Below, one piece after another: positions 7,868 through 15,852 of a DNA stretch of 64,000 nucleotides. The notes under the pieces were generated by a model that was not told where the DNA came from, searched no databases, and saw only the letters and a list, made by a program, of their open reading frames with translations. Position 1 is the first letter of the stretch; each line of letters opens with the position of its first letter. Source of the DNA: an uncultured Coriobacteriaceae bacterium (GTDB lineage: Bacteria; Actinomycetota; Coriobacteriia; Coriobacteriales; Atopobiaceae); the NCBI GenBank assembly GCA_902786015.1, contig CADAAU010000001.1, positions 1-64,000 of the forward strand, in the 5' to 3' direction. Made by a program: the position numbers and the translations under genes.

Positions 7868-9142
7868 ATGGCGTTCGAATACTACCCAAGGCTTGCGGAC
7901 GAGGAACTCGAGGCTAGGCTCAGAAGGTCAGGTGCAGTCGTCATACATGGGGCAAAGTGGTGCGGCAAGACCGAGACGGCACTTCACCAGGCGAGAAGCG
8001 CCGTCTTCCTGCAGGACCCTGACGAATACGAGAACAACCTCCTTACCATTCAGACGAAGCCGTCGCTCCTTCTTGCGGGCGACAAGCCGCGGCTCATCGA
8101 CGAGTGGCAGGACTTCCCACAGGTGTGGGATGCGGTCCGATTCGCCGTTGATCGTCGGCATGAGAGGGGCTGCTTCATTCTTACGGGGTCGGTATCTCGC
8201 GAGATGGGCAGTGGCGAGAGGCCGAGGCACTCTGGCGTGGGCAGGATATCGTCTATGACCATGCGGACCATGAGCCTGCTCGAGTCGGGAGAATCCTCTG
8301 GCGAGGTATCCCTCGGCGCGCTCTTTGGGGGCGCGGAAGACATAAGTGGGACCTCGTCGTGGGATATCGAGGATTTGGCTCGGCTGGTGTGTCGCGGAGG
8401 CTGGCCGGAAGCAGTCTCCTTGGGAGAGGACGTTGCGGGCGCCTTGGCCAGCGACTATATCGACGCGGTTGCCGAGAGGGATATAAGCCTGCCCGATGGC
8501 GTGAGGAGGGACCCTGTGCTCGTAAAGATCATCTTGGCGGCATATGCGCGGTGTATAGCCACGCAAGCGGATGGCACGACCATACGCAGCAACGTTCACA
8601 CTGCCCGCGAAGATGTTTCGCGAAACACGGTGAGTTCCTACATCGGCTCGCTGCGCAAGCTCTACGTCTTTGAGGACCTGCCTTCGTGGAGGCCGTCCCT
8701 GCGAGATAAGACGCGGGTCACCGCCACGCCCAAAAGGCACTTCGTGGACCCCTCACTGGCAGCGGCGGCGATGGGGGCGACCCCGCAAAAGCTCCTTCGA
8801 GACCTGCCTACCCTTGGCCAGCTCTTCGAGTCGCTCGTCGTGCGCGACCTTCGCGTGTACGGTCAGGCTATAGGTGCCACGGCGCATCACTACCACGATG
8901 CAGCGGGAAGGGAGGCCGATGCGGTTGTCGTCATGCCCGACGGACGATGGGCCCTCGTGGATGTCAAACTCGGCGGCGGGGGAATCGAGGAGGGATCACG
9001 CGACCTCGTCGCGCTCGCTGGCAAGATTGACCAGACCGTCATGGGGCCGCCGTCGTTTTTGGCGGTCGTCCATGCGGGCAGGTATGCTACAAGGCTCAGC
9101 AACGGGGTGTATGCCATACCCCTCGGCTGCCTGAGGCCGTGA
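7868..9142 (+). CDS. AAA_14/DUF4143 ATPase
   Basis: A 424-residue protein of the widespread bacterial AAA_14 plus DUF4143 family. Walker A is seen as GAKWCGKT (residues about 25-32), Walker B as PRLIDEWQD (about 75), and a sensor region as FILTGSVSR. The C-terminal DUF4143 part ends with DVKLGG and GVYAIPLGCL, a PD-(D/E)xK-like fold. The role of the family is poorly known; it is common in variable regions and often exists in many copies. ATG 7868 is preceded by GAGAGG; longer frames upstream lack a site. Degenerate relatives lie at 9227-9271, 35082-35130 and 36473-37025. Confidence 0.85.
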   Translation: MAFEYYPRLADEELEARLRRSGAVVIHGAKWCGKTETALHQARSAVFLQDPDEYENNLLTIQTKPSLLLAGDKPRLIDEWQDFPQVWDAVRFAVDRRHERGCFILTGSVSREMGSGERPRHSGVGRISSMTMRTMSLLESGESSGEVSLGALFGGAEDISGTSSWDIEDLARLVCRGGWPEAVSLGEDVAGALASDYIDAVAERDISLPDGVRRDPVLVKIILAAYARCIATQADGTTIRSNVHTAREDVSRNTVSSYIGSLRKLYVFEDLPSWRPSLRDKTRVTATPKRHFVDPSLAAAAMGATPQKLLRDLPTLGQLFESLVVRDLRVYGQAIGATAHHYHDAAGREADAVVVMPDGRWALVDVKLGGGGIEEGSRDLVALAGKIDQTVMGPPSFLAVVHAGRYATRLSNGVYAIPLGCLRP

Positions 9143-9226
9143 CGGATGTGTGTCATTGCCTCCGTCCCCGTGACACAGGGTTATCCTTTCTGCAGGGATT
9201 GAACGTCCTCCGTTCCACTTTTAACG

Positions 9227-9271
9227 TCAGGCTCCGAGGGTCCTGACGGGTATCACATACACGCCGTCGGG
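9227..9271 (-). pseudogene. C-terminal scrap of a DUF4143 ATPase
   Basis: The minus strand reads PDGVYVIPVRTLGA and a TGA stop, matching the last 14 residues of the intact ATPase nearby (NGVYAIPLGCLRP). Nothing more of the gene can be traced upstream, so this is a small deletion remnant. Confidence 0.55.
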
Positions 9272-9372
9272 TCTCCGAATGCGGCATATGCGTTTCATCT
9301 AGAGAACGCCTGCCGGGAGTATCGGTGACGTACAGCGTCGCCTTCTGTCATGTCGTTCTGGATTCCTCATAG

Positions 9373-9561
9373 GCAAGACTTCGTCTCTCACGACTTCAAG
9401 AGCGAGACAAGAGCTACGGGGCTTCAGGGCCGGCGGGAACGACGCCAATTATCAAAGCGCAGAACCCGCTCTTGTACTCTGGCAGCAAACTCTCAATCGA
9501 TTTAACGAGCTACGCCATCAAGCAGTACGTGGACGACGCTATTGCCACTCTGCAATCCTAG
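9373..9561 (+). pseudogene. 3' fragment of a gene, phage-structural-like
   Basis: Between an in-frame stop at 9370 and TAG at 9559 the frame reads ...GTTPIIKAQNPLLYSGSK, LSIDLTSYAIKQYVDDA, IATLQS. Codon use is coding-like but there is no start codon. The style resembles C-termini of phage tail or surface proteins; this is only an impression. A similar YVDDAIA motif precedes the ATPase remnant at 36.5 kb. Confidence 0.35.
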
Positions 9562-9702
9562 AGGAAGAGGAGTCCTGGTAGAGCGTTCTTGAAGCAAGCG
9601 GCAACGCGCCCACGCCCGGCGCCGCCGCGCAAGACGGGCGATCCCCTAGGATGGCGTAGGACGCCGTCCCTGTCGCGCCAACGACTCAGAAGACCTTATT
9701 GC

Positions 9703-9739
9703 GGCAAACGGGCCTCAGAGCGGCTCTGAGGGGTTTGCC
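9703..9739. repeat. Near-perfect long palindrome
   Basis: Arms GGCAAACGGGCCTCAGAG and CTCTGAGGGGTTTGCC are complementary except for two extra bases in the first arm, around a 3-base centre. There is no following T run, so it is more likely an inverted-repeat element than a terminator. Confidence 0.55.
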
Positions 9740-9955
9740 CAGCTAGACGGGTCGCCTTGCGGGATTTCCCGCGGGCGCGCGTCGAAGCAGGGGGTGCCGT
9801 GTCCCGCCGGTGGCAAGACGGCACCCGCAAAGCCCCAGCTAGGAGGCCCGGAAAATGGGGCGACTTTCCGCACACGGCGGATATTACGCCGAAAGGCAGT
9901 GCCCGCGACCTCGGGCTTTGCTGGTTCCGACGCGCCCGTGCGGGCGAAATTGCGC

Positions 9956-10051
9956 CCAAAAAACGTCCCGTTACGGAAGCTACGCGAGACGAAACGCGAG
10001 GAAAGACTGCTATAAGTCTGAGTATTTATGCAATTACGGGACGGATTTTGG
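9956..10051. repeat. Inverted-repeat element about 96 bp (MITE-like or structured RNA)
   Basis: Terminal arms CCAAAAAACGTCCCGTTA and its near complement at 10034-10051 (about 15 of 18 paired) enclose 60 bp that include a small hairpin AGACT-gctata-AGTCT. No coding sequence. Could be a small non-autonomous element or the gene of a folded RNA. Confidence 0.45.
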
Positions 10052-10743
10052 TCGCCGGACGCGCATGCCTGGGCGTCCCCGGGCAGTACGTCCCTCCCTC
10101 CTAGGGCGGCCTCCGCGGCCTGCCGCCGCGCCCGCATAGCCCTCGTCCCGGTAATCCGCCACAGCCCCTCCCTGACGCCCTTCCCCGGTGCCAGTGCCTC
10201 TGGCGTTCCTGCTATGCGAAGCATCTCCGTACCAACCGACGGCGCCATAATGTGGGAAGCACCTAATCTATTACTGTTTACTTAACGGATGCCGCATTAG
10301 TCATGGCTGTGGGAATCGCTTCATGGCCATGGTGATAGGCGCGGGCAACAAGCTCTCCCTCGAGCACGACGTGGGAAGGGAGGCCGCCGGACTCGACAGG
10401 CCCTCCATCGCTCGCCTCGACCGCATCGTCGAGATACCTGCCGGCTACCTGAGAGGCGCGGGCGGCATCGGCCGCCTCGCCGAAGGCAACATCACAGCTC
10501 GGCGCGCTTGGATAGGCCCTAGGTGCCGGCTTTCTCGTCGTATTGGAAAATTGCATATTACGAACTTGCCGGGCCGAAACACGAGGTGCAGACGTCGGGT
10601 GGCACACGGGAACGACAATGGAATCTGTGATTACGAGGCGCTTCTCGACCACAGGGCCGCTGACCGTGTTCGCCACCTTCACAAGGACTATCGCTGCTGC
10701 CCATGTCCACGATCATGTCGGTACCGCAATGGCGGGCAACATC

Positions 10744-11322
10744 CTACATGGCGAAATCGGCCGAGACCTCCTGAATGCCTGTGCACTCCCTCAGTAGCCT
10801 GATCAATCTATCATCCAGATCGGGGTTGTTGTCTCTGAAATCGATCTCTCCCAGTTCGCTTCTGATCGGGAAAGCCAGCATCTCCTCGTCGATGCTGAAT
10901 TCCGCATGGACGTTCTCCTTGTTGCCCCTTGCATCAAGCCGGATCCATCTATCCAGCTCCTCGACATACGCCGTGTTGAGGGCGTGGATGATGTATCCCT
11001 CGTCTGCGTTGTCGTCAGCTCGTGTGAGATATTGATAGGAGATTCCAGATGGTATCCCATTTGCCCTTAGCAATGAGGCTAGGAGGCAGGACTTCGTCCA
11101 GCATATTCCGGTTCCGTTTATCAACACTTCGCTTGCCCTGCGGGACACCACATCCGATTCGATGTCCCACGAATGCGGTATCTCATCCCTTACGAAGAGG
11201 AAGGCTCTTTCGATATACTCTATTGGAGAGCTGGATTCTTTCCTTAGCTCGCTGGCCTTATCCCGAATGAGCGGATTCCTGTAATCGATAGATTCCGTCT
11301 CATGGAGATAATCGATAAGCAC
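10744..11322 (-). CDS. Transglutaminase-like (papain-fold) protein
   Basis: The translation shows the catalytic triad of the transglutaminase-like superfamily: Cys in NGTGICWTKS, His in YIIHALNTAY and Asp in IRLDARG, in the usual order and spacing. Such proteins act as cysteine proteases or acyl transferases. I choose GTG 11322 as start: a GGGAGG site lies 6 bases upstream, and the broken copy at 36.1-36.3 kb preserves both this site and this GTG, while the ATG at 11361 has no site. The protein is then 192 residues, cytoplasmic. A candidate -10 box TAGAAT near 11362-11367 (minus strand) is also conserved in the other copy. Confidence 0.75.
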   Translation of the reverse strand: MLIDYLHETESIDYRNPLIRDKASELRKESSSPIEYIERAFLFVRDEIPHSWDIESDVVSRRASEVLINGTGICWTKSCLLASLLRANGIPSGISYQYLTRADDNADEGYIIHALNTAYVEELDRWIRLDARGNKENVHAEFSIDEEMLAFPIRSELGEIDFRDNNPDLDDRLIRLLRECTGIQEVSADFAM

Positions 11323-11568
11323 CTTCCGCCCTCCCCGCCAAATCACGATTTGCTCTCCCATATTCTAAGGCATGCGAGGTTGTGACGGGGCAGAGACCTC
11401 TTTCAGACGATTGCGAAGGCTGATGGCGCCTTTTTCATGCTCGTGCGGGAAGGGGGCGCGTGAACTTTTCGAAAAGGCTTTTGGAGACAAGCCGTACCAT
11501 GTGTGGTAAAAAGGTAAAAAACATGCGGTCCGGCAAAGCATGTTTGAGCCGACGGGGAGTGATGAGCC

Positions 11569-12243
11569 TTGTGTATTCGAAGCAAGATCGCTTCGGCGAT
11601 CTGGAAGTTCGTGTTGGTCGCGATTGCCACGTACGGGCTGCTCGACGGGTCGGGCATCCTTGCTGGTACCTACCACACGGGCTTCCCCCACATGTTCACC
11701 AACGTTTCCAACATCTTTGCGTGGGGGTATTTCCTCGTGGCTGCAATACGGCTCGTTGCGAGCAAGGATGACAACCCCAAAGTTTTCGCGCCTCAGGTCA
11801 AGTACACGGCCATGATCTCGCTTCTTGTGACCGCGCTGATAGCGCACTTCATGCTCTTTGACGCCATGTTCCAAAACGGCCAGCTCGTGTGGCACCTGGT
11901 CGCCATGCATTATGTCGTGCCGGCTATGGCCCTCCTCGACTGGTTGTTATTCGACGAGAAAGGCAAGATGGTCGCCTGGGGCCCATTCACGTGGCTGTCG
12001 CTGGCGGCGGTCTACCTCATCGTCGTGATGATCGGCGCGGGCCCTCTCGGCTTGGATTTGGGAGGGGGCACCACAGCCGGGACAACCAGGTATCCCTACA
12101 CCTTCCTCGATCCCGCCATCTCGGGTGTCGAAGGAGTCGCTCTCTTCATCGTGGTGATGCTCGTCGCCTTCGTTTTGCTCGGATACCTGATCTTCGCGAT
12201 CGATAGACTACTCGGCCGTATGTCGAACCGAAGGCCAGCCTAA
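11569..12243 (+). CDS. Pr6Pr-type six-helix membrane protein
   Basis: A 224-residue integral membrane protein with six predicted helices, ending in a short positively charged tail. Features include TYHTGFPHMFTNVSN in the first loop, HFMLFDAMFQNGQLVWHLVAMHYVVP in the middle and RYPYTFLDP before the last helix, as in the Pr6Pr family of actinobacterial and lactobacterial membrane proteins, whose function is unknown. TTG 11569 is used as start, with GGGGAG 9 bases upstream; the only frame-compatible upstream codon is a stop. Single gene, between a divergent transglutaminase gene and a decayed WYL gene. Confidence 0.8.
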   Translation: MCIRSKIASAIWKFVLVAIATYGLLDGSGILAGTYHTGFPHMFTNVSNIFAWGYFLVAAIRLVASKDDNPKVFAPQVKYTAMISLLVTALIAHFMLFDAMFQNGQLVWHLVAMHYVVPAMALLDWLLFDEKGKMVAWGPFTWLSLAAVYLIVVMIGAGPLGLDLGGGTTAGTTRYPYTFLDPAISGVEGVALFIVVMLVAFVLLGYLIFAIDRLLGRMSNRRPA

Positions 12244-12337
12244 AGACTCCTCGTCAGGGTCGGCGTCCGGTGAGCGTGGTCGGCTCGTTTGCGCGTCTGT
12301 TGGATGGCGCCGTTCATGATCGTCGGTAAATAACGCC

Positions 12338-12628
12338 GTGCAAATTGCATACGTCAACCTTCGCGGGGAAGAAAGCCGACGTGTCGTGGAACCGCATCAA
12401 ATCATCTTCAAGAACGGTGCCCCCTACGTCTATGGCTGGTGTAGGAAACGGCAGGCGTTTCGCCTGTTTAAGTTCTCGCGTATCTTGGATTTGCGGATGT
12501 TAGACGAAACCTTCGATTTCCGGGAGATGCCCGCAGCCGAACTCGACGGCACCCCTTACGCACGTGAGCTGCAGGAGACGATAACCTTGCGCATCAAGCG
12601 GTCTCTTGCCGAACGCGTGCTGGACTAA
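12338..12628 (+). pseudogene. WYL-domain regulator, fragment
   Basis: The 96-residue frame is a WYL ligand-binding domain: QIAYVNLRGEESRRVVEP, then the strand IIFKNGAPYVYGWC and FRLFKFSRILDLRMLDETF. Normal WYL regulators of this kind have about 300 residues with an N-terminal helix-turn-helix, which is absent here, as is the C-terminal WCX extension. The GTG at 12338 lacks a ribosome site. I take it as a 5'- and 3'-truncated remnant of a DNA-damage-type or metabolic transcription factor. Confidence 0.65.
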
Positions 12629-12718
12629 GCACTTGATGATACACCAGGTCGACTGCATGCTGGCAAACTTTTCTGCGTTGATCACACGCTAAGGGAAGAG
12701 TCCGCTCGCACGGGTCGG

Positions 12719-12979
12719 ATGAACAAGGTGTTCGAGCGCGCGGAGGAGGGGCTCAACCCTTATGCGCGGCAGTTTGGCTTCGGTAAGAGGCTACTTGATC
12801 GCACGTTGGACGCGCTGAACGAGACAAAGGATGCCACGCCAAGGGAGATTATCATGCACATGCAGTGAGCGATGGGTGAGTTCGTGCAAGATGGAGGGCG
12901 GTTCGATGATCTGGCCATGCCCTGTCTGGAGTATTCTGGTCCTAAGAAAGAGGGGAACACAGATGCTGAAGTTGCATAA
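12719..12979 (+). pseudogene. SpoIIE-type PP2C phosphatase, C-terminal fragment with in-frame stop
   Basis: The frame reads FGKRLLDRTLDALNETKDA, TPREIIMHM, a TGA stop at 12866, then AMGEFVQDGGRFDDLAM, PCLEYSG. This is the C-terminus of a SpoIIE/RsbU-like serine phosphatase, in which a G..L...L......sP.EII motif is followed by V....gg..FDDlTMl.L.Y. The catalytic N-terminal part is gone and the stop splits the rest. Phosphatases of this class switch anti-anti-sigma factors; the next remnant is such a protein. Confidence 0.6.
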
Positions 12980-13073
12980 GACACAAGAGGGTAGTAAGCT
13001 GACGGTCGGCCTTGAGGGACAGCTGGACGCATTCACGATCACCGGCTTCTTGGACGTCCTCACCATCCAGTAA
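12963..13073 (+). pseudogene. STAS anti-anti-sigma factor, truncated
   Basis: Thirty-six codons reading MLKLHKTQEGSKLTVGLEG, QLDAF, then only ITGFLDVLTIQ before TAA. The beginning matches bacterial anti-sigma factor antagonists (STAS domain, about 100-110 residues), whose phosphorylatable Ser region is deleted. ATG 12963 lies inside the end of the phosphatase remnant after GAGGGG, showing that they formed an operon. Partner-switching stress control therefore once existed here but is lost. Confidence 0.6.
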
Positions 13074-13076
13074 TCC

Positions 13077-13125
13077 CTGGGACACCAGGGCTTAGCCCCT
13101 ATTGGCAATGATCCTGGTGTCCCAG
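13077..13125. repeat. Perfect 13-bp inverted repeat upstream of the peroxiredoxin gene
   Basis: Arms CTGGGACACCAGG and CCTGGTGTCCCAG are separated by 23 bp and end 18 bases before the ATG at 13144. A related hairpin follows the gene. Could be an operator, a terminator of the upstream remnant, or part of a repeat family. Confidence 0.55.
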
Positions 13126-13143
13126 AACAATAAGGAGGCAAAG

Positions 13144-13602
13144 ATGCTCGAAGTTGGAACGAAGGCGCCGGAGTTCTCGCTGCCGGATCAGGATGGCGTG
13201 ACGAGAAACCTCTCGGACTACCGTGGCCAGAAGGTCGTGCTGTACTTCTATCCCAAGGACATGACGAGCGGATGTACGAGCCAGGCCTGCTCGTTCGGCG
13301 AGATGTACCCGCAGTTTCGCGAGAAGGGCGCTGTGGTCATAGGCGTGAGCAAGGACACGGTCGCGTCTCACAAGCGCTTTCAGGAGGCACATAGCCTGCC
13401 GTTCACGCTCCTTGCCGATCCCGAGATGGGCGTGCTCGAGGCGTATGACGTCATCGTCGAGGGCACCACCAAGACGGGAAGGGTTTCACGGAGGACGATA
13501 CGCACCACCTATCTCATCAATGAGGAGGGCGTGATCGTACGCGCCTTCGGCAAGGTGAAGGCCAAGGACAACGCCCGCCAGATGCTCGACGAGCTCGGAT
13601 GA
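13144..13602 (+). CDS. bcp: Thioredoxin-dependent peroxiredoxin, BCP/PrxQ type
   Basis: A 152-residue cytoplasmic peroxidase that reduces H2O2 and organic peroxides using thioredoxin. The active site reads YPKDMTSGCTSQACSF: peroxidatic Cys, then a second Cys five residues later as resolving cysteine, the typical atypical-2-Cys PrxQ arrangement. FSLPDQDG and LADPEMGVLEAYDV are family signatures. ATG 13144 has AAGGAGG just upstream; the longer frame has none. Single gene, flanked on both sides by hairpins that share the arm GGGACAC(C/T)AGGG. Confidence 0.92.
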   Translation: MLEVGTKAPEFSLPDQDGVTRNLSDYRGQKVVLYFYPKDMTSGCTSQACSFGEMYPQFREKGAVVIGVSKDTVASHKRFQEAHSLPFTLLADPEMGVLEAYDVIVEGTTKTGRVSRRTIRTTYLINEEGVIVRAFGKVKAKDNARQMLDELG

Positions 13603-13607
13603 TGTGT

Positions 13608-13637
13608 GGGACACTAGGGGAGTATCCCTTGGTGTCC
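13608..13637 (+). terminator. Hairpin after the peroxiredoxin gene
   Basis: GGGACACTAGGG and CCCTTGGTGTCC pair around a 6-base loop, 5 bases after the stop codon. There is no T run. The stem is a variant of the inverted repeat in front of the gene, so it may be the same element family rather than a plain terminator. Confidence 0.5.
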
Positions 13638-13812
13638 TAATTCGACTATGATGAAGGTGCCGTAATTTATACCGACATGCTGGCATATGGGCGGCGTGTC
13701 TGGCCGGTGGCTCGCCGTCCGAACATCAACTTGCGAATCAGGTGGCAACATAGAGCATGTCGCGCCTCTGGGGTATATTATCTGGGCAGACTACTTCGGA
13801 AGGGATGAGAAC

Positions 13813-14589
13813 ATGGAAAAGAAGGATTTCTTTGACCTGGACGGTCGGGTGGCGCTCATTACTGGCGCTAGCTCGCATGGCATTGGCAACCAGTCGGCAA
13901 AGGTGCTTGCGCGATATGGTGCCAAGGTGTTTCTTACGGCGCGTCGCGAGGACAAGCTGCAAGAGGCGGTGGCCGAGGTCGAAGCAGCAGGAGGGACCGC
14001 AGCCTACAAGACGTGTAATGTGGCCGACCCCGACGATTGCAAGGCGGCCGTAGAGGCGTGTGTCGCCGAGTTCGGGCGACTCGATATCATGGTTCTCTCT
14101 GCGGGTATATCGGGACTCTCCCTCTCGGGCGGCACTGACGCAGCGTTCGACATCGACAACTGGAAGAACGTTCAGTCAATCAACCTAGACGGCGTGTTCT
14201 ACATGGTGAAGTACGGTTGGGAGGAGTGTGCCAAGAACGGAGTGGGCTCCATCATTCCCATCGCCTCGTTGGCTGCATGGAAGGCGGCGGGATCGGTGGC
14301 CTACACGGCAACGAAGGGCGCCATCAGGTCGATGACGCCCTGCATTGCGAAGCTGCTCGCGCCTCATGGCGTGCGGTTCAACACGTTCTATCCGGGCTTC
14401 ATCGACACGGACATGACGCATGGCGCGACCGAATACGAGCCTTTCGTAAAGTCGAAGCTTCCAACCATCCCGTTGGGAAGGTTCGGCGATGTCGACGATT
14501 GCGCTTACGGAGTGCTGTACCTGGCATCCGACGCATCGAGGTTCATGACCGGCCAACACCTCGTCGTCGACGGCGGTGAGCTTTGCTAG
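13813..14589 (+). CDS. Short-chain dehydrogenase/reductase
   Basis: A 258-residue classical SDR. The nucleotide-binding motif TGASSHGIG is near residue 16, the structural NAG-like motif is SAG (LSAGISG), and the catalytic Ser-Tyr-Lys set is visible as IASLAAWKAAGSVAYTATKGA. The C-terminal GQHLVVDGG is typical of FabG-like reductases. An NAD(P)H-dependent oxidoreductase acting on a carbonyl or alcohol; hydroxysteroid, sugar or acyl substrates cannot be separated by eye. ATG 13813 is preceded by GGAAGGGATGAG. The VOC gene follows after 45 bases and may be cotranscribed, so both could belong to one small catabolic pathway. Confidence 0.88.
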   Translation: MEKKDFFDLDGRVALITGASSHGIGNQSAKVLARYGAKVFLTARREDKLQEAVAEVEAAGGTAAYKTCNVADPDDCKAAVEACVAEFGRLDIMVLSAGISGLSLSGGTDAAFDIDNWKNVQSINLDGVFYMVKYGWEECAKNGVGSIIPIASLAAWKAAGSVAYTATKGAIRSMTPCIAKLLAPHGVRFNTFYPGFIDTDMTHGATEYEPFVKSKLPTIPLGRFGDVDDCAYGVLYLASDASRFMTGQHLVVDGGELC

Positions 14590-14634
14590 GGACTCAGACG
14601 AGAGTTATTGCAAAATAGTGGGAAGGTGCGTGGG

Positions 14635-15273
14635 ATGTTCGAGATTGCGACGAAAGACTCGGAAGGTTACTTCAAAGGCAAGGATTGGGTCCATCAGCTG
14701 GGATTCTGTGCGCCCGACTGGCGGGCTTTCGCGACCAAGCATAACCAGCTGTTTGGATCCGGCCCTTTCTTTTACACGACGAACACGTTCGGTAGGCTGC
14801 TCTATCACGACGAAGAGGTCGATTGCGCTGGACTGGAGTTCCATGCGAGCTACGGCGCCTGGGGTAGCCACTCGATTGAGGTGGTCACACAGAACGACTG
14901 GTCGATTCCAACCATGTTTACCGAGCTCAATGAGCAGGACAAGCCAGGGCTGAACCACATTCACATGTTCGTCGATAGCCTGGAAGAGGCTAGGGAGGCT
15001 TGTGACTTCTACGGTATTCCAGTGATCACGGTGGGCTATCCCGACTTGGAAAACGCACTTGAGAAGGCCCGTGCGACGGGCATCGACCAAGACGTCATCC
15101 GTGCGAATGCCGGCAAGCCGTCGTTCATAGTCGCCGACATGCGCAAACAGGTTGGGTTTGCCGTGCAGTTCATCACGCCGCGCGCCAAGAAGCTGCACGA
15201 TGCCATCTTGGGCGCAAGGGACAGGTGGGATGGCTCTGAGGACCGAATGTTCATCCCGATGGGCGGTAAGTAG
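14635..15273 (+). CDS. VOC (glyoxalase-fold) family protein
   Basis: A 212-residue protein with two betaalphabetabetabeta modules of the vicinal oxygen chelate superfamily: a first module with WVHQLGFCAPDW (metal-site His) and a second with GLNHIHMFVDSLEEA and a glutamate late in the protein. This style resembles the glyoxalase_4 group that includes methylmalonyl-CoA epimerases and ring-cleaving or epimerising enzymes. ATG 14635 follows GGAAGG; the TTG at 14608 has no site. Likely expressed with the SDR gene just upstream. Exact reaction unknown. Confidence 0.75.
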   Translation: MFEIATKDSEGYFKGKDWVHQLGFCAPDWRAFATKHNQLFGSGPFFYTTNTFGRLLYHDEEVDCAGLEFHASYGAWGSHSIEVVTQNDWSIPTMFTELNEQDKPGLNHIHMFVDSLEEAREACDFYGIPVITVGYPDLENALEKARATGIDQDVIRANAGKPSFIVADMRKQVGFAVQFITPRAKKLHDAILGARDRWDGSEDRMFIPMGGK

Positions 15274-15484
15274 CTAGCGTATGAAGACCTCTCTGAGGTG
15301 CTCGTATGGGGCCTGCGACGGAGATACTTTCTCCAAAACAGGGCATACTCTGTTCCAGCTCGTGTCCACTGAATAGTTGCCTTTTTCAATCGTTCTATGG
15401 CAAAGCGCGATGGCCCATATTTCAGTGGTAATGTAGCTTCACACCCTAACAAGATGGGCCAAAAAACAGAAAGGGGAAACGGAC

Positions 15485-15676
15485 ATGAAGTTTGACGACT
15501 TGACTGATGAGCAGAAGGCCCGGGTAAAGGCCTGCAAGACCGTCGATGAGCTGGTTGCGCTTGCCAAGGAGGAGGGCGTGGAGCTCAGCGAAGAGCAGCT
15601 TAGCAGCATTTCGGGAGGCGATAGTTGGTGGTGCCCGACTGCCACAAGCTGCCCGAATTATGAGGTCATGAGGTAA
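15485..15676 (+). CDS. Nif11-type leader peptide, RiPP precursor (63 aa)
   Basis: The ribosome site GAAAGGGGAAAC precedes ATG 15485. Leader residues 1-45 follow the Nif11 pattern (LTDEQKARVKACKT, then DELVALAKEEGVEL and SSISGG). The core is DSWWCPTATSCPNYEVMR: two Cys, two Ser, two Thr, two Trp. Ser or Thr residues before each Cys could give two (methyl)lanthionine rings if processed by the LanM at 20.1 kb. A terminator hairpin follows at 15726, so it is monocistronic, ahead of the unknown gene pair. Confidence 0.87.
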   Translation: MKFDDLTDEQKARVKACKTVDELVALAKEEGVELSEEQLSSISGGDSWWCPTATSCPNYEVMR

Positions 15677-15725
15677 GCTGCCACCTCGTCAGCGCGTAGC
15701 GCAGGACTCGGCTTTCGCGATTGGT

Positions 15726-15753
15726 GGGGACGGAGTCAGACGACTCCGTCCCC
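15726..15753 (+). terminator. Terminator after the Nif11 peptide gene
   Basis: Perfect 11-bp stem GGGGACGGAGT / ACTCCGTCCCC with a 6-base loop, followed by TTATAT. Confidence 0.75.
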
Positions 15754-15852
15754 TTATATGACCCGAACACTGTCATGATGCTCGGGTGTGGCTATGTACG
15801 GTATCCGAGCAGCGAGCGATAAGCGACGAACGAAACGACTGGATGGTGTTCT

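Larger units (their letters stand above)
9562..10743. other. Gene-poor region with palindromic elements
   Basis: About 1.2 kb without a convincing gene. All open frames overlap one another and lack ribosome sites. It contains a long palindrome (9703-9739) and an inverted-repeat element (9956-10051), listed separately. Together with the gene scraps at 9227 and 9373 it looks like decayed insertion-prone DNA. Confidence 0.5.

Noticed and set aside
9715-10248. Minus-strand 177-codon frame as a gene
   Set aside because: It crosses the palindromic elements, lacks a ribosome site and has no recognisable domain; frames on the other strand are equally long.
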